This document shows positions 7,741 through 14,822 of a stretch of DNA of 36,065 nucleotides, in pieces (the first letter of the stretch is position 1; each line of letters begins with the position of its first letter). Position numbers and translations under genes: made by a program. Source of the DNA: Algoriphagus alkaliphilus (lineage in GTDB: Bacteria; Bacteroidota; Bacteroidia; Cytophagales; Cyclobacteriaceae). The stretch is taken from NCBI RefSeq assembly GCF_900103735.1, contig NZ_FMXE01000042.1:1-36065 (forward strand), given 5' to 3'. The notes beneath the pieces were generated by a model, which was not told where the DNA came from, ran no database searches, and saw only the letters and a program-made list of their open reading frames with translations.

Positions 7741-8913
7741 TTAAAAGTCAAAGTTGTTATTGGAACGTGTTGATGTTCGCTGATTCAAAATATCTGAAAT
7801 GGAAATTTCTGTGCATTCCCCTTTGAACTTGTCAACCAAATCATGAGTATAGCCAAAATATGTCAAGTAAAGGTTTTTACGACTTCTTGTCATGGCTACC
7901 ATGAAAAGGGTATTAGCATTGCTAGGATGTAAATAGAAACTGTTATTTAGATATGGCAAGAATACATTGTCAAAATCTAATCCTTTAGAGCTATGATAGC
8001 TCATAAGAATAGCTTCCTTGTTTTTTTCTGCGTCACTTAATGATCCATAGCCACTCCCTATAAATTGTATTTTGATTCCATTACTTCTTAAGTGTCTATT
8101 CAAATCCCCATAATCAGGTTTACCCCAAGTATTTTTCTTTTCGTTCCATTGAGGTTTATTGTTTGCTGATAATACTTGGTTTGCAAATTTTGAAATCATG
8201 TTTAGCGTTGGAAGTAATATGACTGAAGTATCACCAACATTTGCACCCTTTTGAGCTTCTTGGTAAATGTATTTTACTTCTTCAGTTTCGCTAGATGCTT
8301 CGCATAATCGGATATTTACGTCTTGTTTAGTAAGGTCACGCTTTGCTCCCCAAATGTTCATTGAAGGAAGTATTTTTTGAACTGCTGCAATAATACTTCT
8401 GGTTAATCGATGAATCATGTTTAACGAAAATGCCCTTGCATTAATTATGTCACCAACCTGACTTGGATTTACAACTGGCTCATTCCATCTTGGATCAGTA
8501 TCGTAAATTGATTGGTTAGAGTCTCCTGCAACAATAACTTTTCTTGACCTATTGTTCATTGCGTATAGAACACGACTTGGTAAGTCTTGAACTTCATCAC
8601 AAAATATGTAATCAAAGCTTTGTGAGTTTTTATCGCAGAACTCTATATAAGTCATTACTGGAATTGAACTGGGAATGTTAAGCTCTTTCATTCCTGTCTT
8701 AAACATGTCAATTAAAGAATGGGTGTAAACAACCACAGCAATTCTAGCATTTGGTTCCTTTTGTAATACATTCTTTAGAGAATGAATCAATAAGACGGAT
8801 TTACCACTACCTGCAAATCCTTTAACCCAAATATTTCCCGACTTCTTAGACTCAACATTTATAAATTCCCTTTGGTCAGGGTCTAGTTGGTCTTCTCTTA
8901 TCATCCATGCCAT
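7741..8913 (-). CDS. Cassette A protein 2: short SF1 (UvrD-like) helicase/ATPase
   Basis: This 390-residue protein has a complete set of SF1 motifs in a small frame: Walker A GFAGSGKS (G32-S39), Walker B DEVQD (D106-E107), motif III GDSNQSIYD (about 144-152), a C-terminal SSKGLDFDNVFLP block (about 325) and MTRSRK motif VI (about 365). At roughly half the length of UvrD or Rep it seems to lack the large 1B/2B insertions, so it is more likely a minimal translocase or nucleic-acid-triggered ATPase than a processive helicase. It is flanked by the Hsp70 gene upstream (12-nt gap) and the 554-residue gene downstream (2-nt gap). Catalytic residues look intact. An accessory role in cassette A fits better than housekeeping repair. 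Confidence 0.88.
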   Translation of the reverse strand: MAWMIREDQLDPDQREFINVESKKSGNIWVKGFAGSGKSVLLIHSLKNVLQKEPNARIAVVVYTHSLIDMFKTGMKELNIPSSIPVMTYIEFCDKNSQSFDYIFCDEVQDLPSRVLYAMNNRSRKVIVAGDSNQSIYDTDPRWNEPVVNPSQVGDIINARAFSLNMIHRLTRSIIAAVQKILPSMNIWGAKRDLTKQDVNIRLCEASSETEEVKYIYQEAQKGANVGDTSVILLPTLNMISKFANQVLSANNKPQWNEKKNTWGKPDYGDLNRHLRSNGIKIQFIGSGYGSLSDAEKNKEAILMSYHSSKGLDFDNVFLPYLNNSFYLHPSNANTLFMVAMTRSRKNLYLTYFGYTHDLVDKFKGECTEISISDILNQRTSTRSNNNFDF

Positions 8914-8925
8914 AGTTTTCTAATT

Positions 8926-11352
8926 TTATTTTTTGATAATTCCTTCTTCTCTTGAAGTTATTGTTAGGTTTTCTGAATTATATAATTTCTCTCCGTTGAA
9001 TTTTGGTTTCGAATCTCTCACTTGTTGAGCAAAATCTCTCATTCCCAATTCATCTGCGGCAGACGAGAGCCAACTGTAATCGCTTTCACTCATTCGGTTG
9101 GATTCAAATTTTCTTTTCCAACTTTCAAATGCTTTTTGAATCATCTCTTTTCCTTTTGGGTCTTGCTCTCTTTTAAGGAGTTTCCCGAGTTCATATAGAC
9201 TATGAGGTTTATCCGGTTCTAATCGTAGAGACTCTTCTAATATTTCTTTAAATTTCGCTTTATCCTTGCTTTTTAGTTTGTAGGCGTAGTTGAATGCTGT
9301 TGTAGCATCCTTATCCTTTTGATACGCTAATTCGTAATATTCAAGAGCTTTTTCGTCATAACCTGCACTAGAAAATAGGACACCTATTTGATTATAGTTG
9401 TGAATGCTAGGGTATATTTCATTTAAAAGCTCTAGAGTTTCAGCTGCTCTTAAATCATTTCCAACCTTTTCATATGCTTTATAAAGTGCTTCAAGTCCTG
9501 CTTTTGTGGGTTTTCCGCCATTTTGTTCAGCTTCAATGTTTGCTTGCCTTTCTGCTTTGAGGACTATTCTTTGTTCGGTTGTCAGTTCTTTATTTGCAAA
9601 TGGATTTATCGGCTCCACCATAACAGATTGCCCAATTGAAGTAGCCCTGGCAAGCAACAACTTGTCTGTCGTAATTTCTAATTCAAGTTTTACTGGTGTA
9701 TTTCGCTTAAATCCACTTGAACTGCTACTAACTATTTTAATATTGTAAAGTAGCTTATTAACGTTGCCAAGGCATATTGGAAGTTCAATAGCTTGCTGGC
9801 CATCCTGACTGGTGACTAAGTCATCAATAACAATAAGGTCGCAAGGAATGTGCGTTCCTGCTTTGAGAATTACTTTTGGTGTCTCGTCTTTGGTGATTAC
9901 AAGGAATGGCTCACTGGTAATTGGCTGTATAATATTTTTATTGAAGCCATTGTAAATTAAAGAATGAATTGAAGCTCCCGCAGAAACGTGTGTTTGCAAA
10001 TCTCTCGGTATCAAAAGTTCAGATTCTTTGAAATGTTCCTTTAATGCAGCCTGAACGTATGGGTTTTTTGAACTTCCACCAATGAAAAGAACATAATCAA
10101 TTTCGTCTTTGGACAAAGAGGCTTTCTTTAACGCTGTTTGAATGGGACTGAAAATTGTTGCAAATTCATCTGTCACATTCTTTGTTCGGTATGGAACTAG
10201 GGAAGTTGATTTTAAGAATGCCTTCATAGCTTCGTTAAATTCAGCATATGACAGCTTAGGTTCTGAGAGAGTTAATAATCCTTTCCTAGTATCAATTTCT
10301 ACTCTGTTGCCAACCGAAACATAATCCTTACTTATAGATTCGTTGGGCAGAATGCGGTTACTCATTTTTAAAGAAATGTTCTCACAAATCATTATTTTCA
10401 GTTGCTCAGCTGGTTTAAGCAATTGAGTTACTATTCGATTTTTTTCGGGGGTTCTAAAGTCTTCATGAGATTTTCCGCTTTCCTTTAGCAATTGCGGAAA
10501 AAGAAAATCAATAGCTATAAGTCTGTCAATATCATCACCGCCAAGTTTTTCAAATTTCGATATGGAAAGATTCTTTGAATAAATGCCATTTAAGTCTTTG
10601 CCTAATTCAAGAATTGAAACATCACAAGTTCCTGCACCAAAATCAAATACTAAAACCTTGGGATTATCTCCTTCTGGTAAAGTCAAAGGATTATTTTCAC
10701 TTGATGAAACTTGAACATAGCTCAAAAACGCTGCGTTTGGCTCATCAATGAGAGATTGTTTGTTGATGGAAATTCCATTTTGTTCTAAAGCGAAGATTAG
10801 TTCTTTACGTTGATTTGCTTCAAATGAAGCGGGTATACTTACCGCAAACTGCATGTTTGTCGGCAAATTGTTTGTCCTGATATATCTGTCTATTTGTGCT
10901 TTGAGATATTGAAAGAAGACTTTCGCTGCGTCTTTTGGGTTGAGAATAGGAGAGCTACTATTTCTATCAAGTTCGCTATTGTAATATTTGGAGCCTAAAT
11001 CTTCTCCAAGTTCCATTTTGAAAGAATACCAAACATTTACCCCCTTTTTAAGCTGATATTTCAAGTCGGCTGCTCCTTTACCAACCAAAAGCTGATTATT
11101 ATACCAAGCTATTACAGTTGGGATTTTTTCTGATGACATTATTGCACCATCATCTAATTTTTGATTAAGCCAAATTGGTTTAGTGCTAATTTCCTTTGTC
11201 CCTTTGTCAATTGTAGCAATTGAAACAACCGTTGTTGAAGTTCCAAAGTCGATTCCAATAAATGATGTATTAAAAATGTCTGTCGCAGGTCGAGCAACTT
11301 GAGTATTTCTTAATGCTGGAAATAAGCTTTTTATATTTATGTCGGTCGCCAT
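8926..11352 (-). CDS. Cassette A protein 1: Hsp70-family ATPase with TPR-like tail
   Basis: This 808-residue protein has the actin/Hsp70 ATPase fold: phosphate-1 motif GIDFGTSTT (D35-G37), phosphate-2 motif DFGAGTCD (D237), and adenosine motif FIGGSS near 420. About 30 unusual residues precede phosphate 1. A short beta-rich segment (about 475-610) replaces or reduces the substrate-binding domain. After it come helical repeats (about 620-760) with TPR-like patterns such as YEKVGNDLRAAETLELL and YDEKALEYYELAY. It is not housekeeping DnaK, which lacks TPRs and is usually near 640 aa. It is the first gene of cassette A, 12 nt before the helicase gene. It probably senses or remodels a client, through the TPRs, and controls the two downstream proteins. 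Hsp70-like NTPases occur in known conflict systems. Confidence 0.92.
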   Translation of the reverse strand: MATDINIKSLFPALRNTQVARPATDIFNTSFIGIDFGTSTTVVSIATIDKGTKEISTKPIWLNQKLDDGAIMSSEKIPTVIAWYNNQLLVGKGAADLKYQLKKGVNVWYSFKMELGEDLGSKYYNSELDRNSSSPILNPKDAAKVFFQYLKAQIDRYIRTNNLPTNMQFAVSIPASFEANQRKELIFALEQNGISINKQSLIDEPNAAFLSYVQVSSSENNPLTLPEGDNPKVLVFDFGAGTCDVSILELGKDLNGIYSKNLSISKFEKLGGDDIDRLIAIDFLFPQLLKESGKSHEDFRTPEKNRIVTQLLKPAEQLKIMICENISLKMSNRILPNESISKDYVSVGNRVEIDTRKGLLTLSEPKLSYAEFNEAMKAFLKSTSLVPYRTKNVTDEFATIFSPIQTALKKASLSKDEIDYVLFIGGSSKNPYVQAALKEHFKESELLIPRDLQTHVSAGASIHSLIYNGFNKNIIQPITSEPFLVITKDETPKVILKAGTHIPCDLIVIDDLVTSQDGQQAIELPICLGNVNKLLYNIKIVSSSSSGFKRNTPVKLELEITTDKLLLARATSIGQSVMVEPINPFANKELTTEQRIVLKAERQANIEAEQNGGKPTKAGLEALYKAYEKVGNDLRAAETLELLNEIYPSIHNYNQIGVLFSSAGYDEKALEYYELAYQKDKDATTAFNYAYKLKSKDKAKFKEILEESLRLEPDKPHSLYELGKLLKREQDPKGKEMIQKAFESWKRKFESNRMSESDYSWLSSAADELGMRDFAQQVRDSKPKFNGEKLYNSENLTITSREEGIIKK

Positions 11353-11399
11353 GTAATTCTAAATTTTGTCTGTCATTGTATTGTTAGCTGTGCGGTTGG

Positions 11400-11463
11400 G
11401 CAAAAGCAAATGTGCTGCAACTGTGTCGGCCTGTGCGATGGGTTGCAGCTCTTTTGATTTTGC
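11400..11463. repeat. Covarying hairpin R4 (front of cassette A), octamers in swapped order
   Basis: On the plus strand the 5' arm is GCAAAAG, CAAATGTG, CTGCAAC and the 3' arm is GTTGCAG, CTCTTTTG, ATTTTGC. It has the same two octamers as R1-R3 but in the opposite order along the strand. The inner stem is perfect (7 bp) and the outer stem is 6 of 7. The span is 64 nt. It sits between the integrase-proximal core (11530-11539) and the Hsp70 start codon (11352). Confidence 0.78.
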
Positions 11464-11529
11464 TAAAGCGTTGACTTTTATGTTCATTTGTCTTTTCGTT
11501 TAATTGTTGCACTGTCGTCTTTTAGCATG

Positions 11530-11553
11530 ACCGGTAACATCCCAATAAATCTA
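11530..11553 (-). other. Candidate attI / cassette insertion point beside the integrase stop
   Basis: On the minus strand TGTTACCGGT (11539-11530) lies 11 nt after the integrase stop codon and is the exact reverse complement of the inverse core of attC-like site 2. It marks the front of cassette A, so the primary insertion point appears to abut the 3' end of the recombinase gene. No second arm is seen here, consistent with attI rather than attC. Whether it differs from an ordinary cassette front needs an empty allele. Confidence 0.5.
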
Positions 11554-12723
11554 ACTCCACTTTGTGGTGTCGTGTATATCCGTTGTGTGCGGAGTGGATT
11601 TCTTGGCTGTTTCTGGTCTCAAATTAAGCAATTCGGTGATTTGATCAAGGGGTGAAACCACATTTTTGTTGGAAACTGCCAACACATGACTGTAAATCTC
11701 TGTAGTCTTACTGCTGGAGTGGCCAAGCAGAACCTGGATTATCCGGAGATTTGTGCCGTTTTGTAATAAATGGGTCGCAAAACTGTGACGCAGCGTATGC
11801 ACTGTCGCCCAGGGATTTGCGCCGCTTTTCTGTATGGCTGCCCGGAAAATATTCTGAATACTTTTGGTGGAGTACTGACCTCCCTCCTGCCCTTCAAAAA
11901 GCCAATAGGAGGGTTTATACGCCCGATAATAGCACCTCAGCTCAGTCAACAAAACAGGCGATAGCACAGTCTTGCGGTCTTTTTTGTTTTTGGATCCTTT
12001 GATAAACAAATAGCCTTCATCGGAGTGAATATCCCTGACGCGAAGCCGAATAGCCTCACTGATTCTGAGTCCGGCACTGTAGATGGTCAGCAGTATCGTC
12101 CGATGCTTCAGGTTAGAAGTAGCCTGAATTATCCCGGCTATTTCCTCCTTGCTAAGAACATTTGGCAGCACTTGGGAAGCCTTGGGTCGCTGGATTTCAT
12201 AGTATTCTCTGGGTTTGCCTAATACGTGTTCATAATAGGCCTTAACGGCATTGATTAGACTATTTTGCGCAGATTCAGAGATTTTATACTTGCTGATCTG
12301 GTGATAAACAAAACCCTCTATCTCCTCCTTGGTGATGGATGTAAGTTCACGCTGATCGAAGAAACGAAGAAACTTGGCAAAAGCAGTGGCATAATTGCTT
12401 ATCGTCGAAGGACTGTAGGCCTTAAGCGTGAGTTTCTGCCGGAGTTCATCCATAGCCAACTGACTTTGTTCGGATAATGAAAACGTGGGTTGAGAATCTT
12501 GAACCTGTTCCCTTTGATCCATCTTCAGCTTTTCGCCAAAGAGTGCCTGTACCCGCTGGATATTTTCCGGGGTATTGACCATGCTCCATAGTTTTTGGGA
12601 GGCGTGGTAAAAACTGGTATTTAACTTTTTAAAGGCCTCCCGCTCGGATTTAAGTGCATAAGGGATAAATACTTTAAATCTTCCTGATTTTGGGGCCGGA
12701 ATGTACAATATGACCTGTTCCAT
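11551..12723 (-). CDS. Tyrosine recombinase, integron-integrase-like but without the IntI insertion
   Basis: This 390-residue enzyme has the full catalytic set: R220 (GLRISE), a Lys near 245, H309-R312 (HTLRH), H335 (LLGHSS) and nucleophile Y344 (IYSHV). After the Tyr comes VVSPLD, a tail also found in IntI (the RSPLD region) but not in XerC/D. Residues 90-175 form a SAM-like core-binding domain, and about 85 extra N-terminal residues (PAPKSGRFKVFIPY...) look like an added DNA-binding module. The 15-20-residue IntI-specific helix between the Lys and HxxR boxes, used to bind attC hairpins, is absent. It probably moves the cassettes on its 3' side. Its promoter region carries the repeat at 12763-12808. 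An alternative is a chromosomally fixed XerA-like recombinase that is simply adjacent. Confidence 0.93.
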   Translation of the reverse strand: MEQVILYIPAPKSGRFKVFIPYALKSEREAFKKLNTSFYHASQKLWSMVNTPENIQRVQALFGEKLKMDQREQVQDSQPTFSLSEQSQLAMDELRQKLTLKAYSPSTISNYATAFAKFLRFFDQRELTSITKEEIEGFVYHQISKYKISESAQNSLINAVKAYYEHVLGKPREYYEIQRPKASQVLPNVLSKEEIAGIIQATSNLKHRTILLTIYSAGLRISEAIRLRVRDIHSDEGYLFIKGSKNKKDRKTVLSPVLLTELRCYYRAYKPSYWLFEGQEGGQYSTKSIQNIFRAAIQKSGANPWATVHTLRHSFATHLLQNGTNLRIIQVLLGHSSSKTTEIYSHVLAVSNKNVVSPLDQITELLNLRPETAKKSTPHTTDIHDTTKWS

Positions 12724-12762
12724 TTTCTTTTTTCAGCCTAGTTAGAAAAAGAAAAATCACTA

Positions 12763-12808
12763 ATCGGTTGTTAAGCGATTGTAGTCGTTTGTTGTCGTTT
12801 GTTATCGG
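12763..12808. promoter_or_regulatory. Short direct repeats upstream of the recombinase
   Basis: On the plus strand TCGTTTGTTG is followed directly by TCGTTTGTTA TCGG, and a variant, TCGGTTGTTA, begins near 12764. The GTTATCGG at 12801-12808 resembles the cassette core GTTATCGC. The repeats lie 40-85 bp upstream of the start codon, where recombinase autoregulatory or strong binding sites are expected. The function is inferred. Confidence 0.45.
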
Positions 12809-12834
12809 AAAAGCACCCCTTTCCACCTACCCCG

Positions 12835-12868
12835 AAAAAAAAACCGAAGCGATCACTCCGGTTTTTTT
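12835..12868 (-). terminator. Intrinsic terminator after the cytochrome c gene
   Basis: On the minus strand a stem AACCGGAG / CGCTTCGGTT (one mismatch) is followed by a run of nine T. It lies just past the stop of the cytochrome c/dehydrogenase gene (12873). The A-rich opposite side would give a weaker signal for plus-strand transcripts. It also marks the boundary between the host operon and the recombinase region. Confidence 0.75.
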
Positions 12869-12872
12869 CTTT

Positions 12873-14801
12873 TTACTTCAATGAATTAATCCATCTGGCA
12901 ATCTTCAGGGCTTCCTCCCGAGGTACCTGAGGCATCGGGGCCATCGGTGTCGCATAATCCGGCCAGTTTTCCGGCTTGGGATTGTAGATCAGCTCCACGA
13001 TTTTCTCAGGGGTATAGTTCCGCTTAGCCACATCCACATAGGCCGGACCCACCTGCTTCTTGTCTTTCTGATGACAGGCCGTGCAGGTGTTTTTGGTCAG
13101 CAGTGCCTTGATTTCAGTTTCGGTGGGAATGGCCGGAGCAGCAGGTTTGGCTGGCGTGGCGGCTGCTTTTGGTGGGGCAGGTGGTGACTTTGCCGCAGAA
13201 GCTGCGGCCACTACAGGCTTGGGCTTGATCAGCATTTTGTCTCCGGAAGGGATCTCATTCAATGTGTAATACGCGTCTGTATGAACTAATTCATGGGAAT
13301 TGACCGCTTCGCGAATGCCCAATAGGCTGATGCGGTGGACGTGATACTGCTGTGGATCACTGATGGCTACCCGCACTTTTCTCCCGTCTTCGGACACTTC
13401 CACACCCAAGATCTCATGCTCCCCGGCCTTCACAGGCGGACTTCCATACACTGGAAAATACTTATAGGTAAAGCTGGAAATCATATAGGAAGTCAAATCC
13501 TCCGCTGACTTCTTATCCACCGGCTTGGTAAACTCGATCTCAAAACCATCCGGCTTTGCTTTGACTGTGCGCATTTCAAACGGCGCCTCCCGGTTCCAAA
13601 CCAGGCGCTGCAAGCCTTCATTGGCATCTCCGGCCGAACCCCAACCACGGTTGGTTTCGCCTACAAAAAGTGATTGATCCTCTGCAAATACCATCCGCAA
13701 AACTCCGGACTGGAAACCGCTTCGGAAATCTATCGATGCGCCTTGATACACTCCATTCACCTTCTCCAGCATGATCCGCATGATCTTGCTTTGGCCCTGA
13801 TCCCCGACCAGAATCTGACCTCCAAAAGGCCCCCAATAGCCCTCAGGAATCACAATCGGCTCGGAATTGGAAATGCCGTGGATCCCGTGAGGCAACCACA
13901 CTGCCGGAAGCTTGATGGAAGGAAGGAGTTTCTTGGCTTCAGCCAGGGTGATAAAGGAGGCATTTACCTCGTTTTCAGGCTTGATAAAACGGTCGTTTGC
14001 ATCCTTATTTTTCATCGGATCGACGACCGCATTAAACTGGGCCGTGGTCATCTTCACCGGGGAATTGGGCAATTCTGACCAGCTGAGTCCGGCAGGATGA
14101 CCGGAAAAGTCCCCCTTTTCCAAATGCCACAATCCGCCCGAACCCATGTAGTCGCCCTGGTTTTCGGTGTAGAACACTTCTCCGTTCAGGACTCCCGGAC
14201 CTGCGGGAGAGCGCATGCCGGTGGCATAGGGTTCTATCTTGCCGTCAGGATAGATCTTCAGGGTCCATCCTCTGTAGGGAACACGACTCTCCCCTCTCCA
14301 CCATTCCTGATCGCCAAAGGCGACATTGGTCGTGACGATAAATGCACCGTCAGGGGTGATTTTGGGCCCAAAGCTGTACTCATGGTAGTGGGCGGATAGT
14401 GGCCAGCTTGCCACTGTCTCATACCAATCCGCTTTGCCATCAGAATTCAGATCGGTCAGCCGGGTCAATTCCCCCCGCTGCACCATGTAGAGCGATCCCT
14501 CGTGGTAAGCCAGTCCGAGGATTTCGTGCAGGCCCGAGGCAAACTTCCGGAAATAGGGCCGCTGGGAAGTGGGATTGTCCACGATAAATACATCCCCCCT
14601 ACGCGTAGATACGCCCAAACTTCCGTTGGGAAGCATGGCCAGTCCGCCGACTTCCAACAAGGCACCTTCCGGTGCGGGTACTTTGAGGATTTTGAAAAAG
14701 TCCTCTTCTTTGGGTGACTCCTGAGCAATCAAAGAAAGGCTCATTCCCAGTGCGATCGCACTCAGTGTCAATGATTTCAACTTATAATTCAACCGAAACA
14801 T
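12873..14801 (-). CDS. Secreted glucose/sorbosone dehydrogenase-like protein with C-terminal cytochrome c
   Basis: This 642-residue protein has a signal peptide (about 1-26, ending LIAQ). A beta-propeller-type region (about 40-440) with repeated GGLAMLPNG- and GDVFIVDN-like blades resembles the PQQ-dependent sorbosone dehydrogenase family. An Ala/Pro-rich linker (about 530-560) follows, then a class I cytochrome c domain with the haem site CTACH (C573-H577) and likely Met axial ligands in PMAPM (about 617). It probably oxidises a sugar or related alcohol in the periplasm and passes electrons to the haem. It is the second gene of an operon, 21 nt after the DUF1080 gene. This pairing is common in Cytophagia and planctomycetes and suggests carbohydrate breakdown; the substrate is not evident. 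Confidence 0.85.
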   Translation of the reverse strand: MFRLNYKLKSLTLSAIALGMSLSLIAQESPKEEDFFKILKVPAPEGALLEVGGLAMLPNGSLGVSTRRGDVFIVDNPTSQRPYFRKFASGLHEILGLAYHEGSLYMVQRGELTRLTDLNSDGKADWYETVASWPLSAHYHEYSFGPKITPDGAFIVTTNVAFGDQEWWRGESRVPYRGWTLKIYPDGKIEPYATGMRSPAGPGVLNGEVFYTENQGDYMGSGGLWHLEKGDFSGHPAGLSWSELPNSPVKMTTAQFNAVVDPMKNKDANDRFIKPENEVNASFITLAEAKKLLPSIKLPAVWLPHGIHGISNSEPIVIPEGYWGPFGGQILVGDQGQSKIMRIMLEKVNGVYQGASIDFRSGFQSGVLRMVFAEDQSLFVGETNRGWGSAGDANEGLQRLVWNREAPFEMRTVKAKPDGFEIEFTKPVDKKSAEDLTSYMISSFTYKYFPVYGSPPVKAGEHEILGVEVSEDGRKVRVAISDPQQYHVHRISLLGIREAVNSHELVHTDAYYTLNEIPSGDKMLIKPKPVVAAASAAKSPPAPPKAAATPAKPAAPAIPTETEIKALLTKNTCTACHQKDKKQVGPAYVDVAKRNYTPEKIVELIYNPKPENWPDYATPMAPMPQVPREEALKIARWINSLK

Positions 14802-14822
14802 ATCTTTTCTTTCTTATAAAAA

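Larger units (their letters stand above)
1..12808 (-). mobile_element. Integron-like gene-cassette array with its own tyrosine recombinase
   Basis: All genes here lie on the minus strand. The array consists of a tyrosine recombinase (11551-12723) followed on its 3' side by three cassettes: A (about 5810-11537, three genes), B (about 900-5809, two genes) and C (from about 899 leftward past the edge, one gene seen). Each cassette front is the exact reverse complement of the inverse core of its own downstream hairpin: 11530-11539 with 5928-5937 (10 bp), 5802-5810 with 1021-1029 (9 bp), 892-900 with 92-100 (9 bp). In integrons this follows from cassette circularisation with crossover in G|TT. The class assignment is inference. 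The cassettes are unusually large and multigenic, and the integrase precedes them in the same orientation, unlike class 1 integrons. The left end lies outside the window. Confidence 0.72.
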
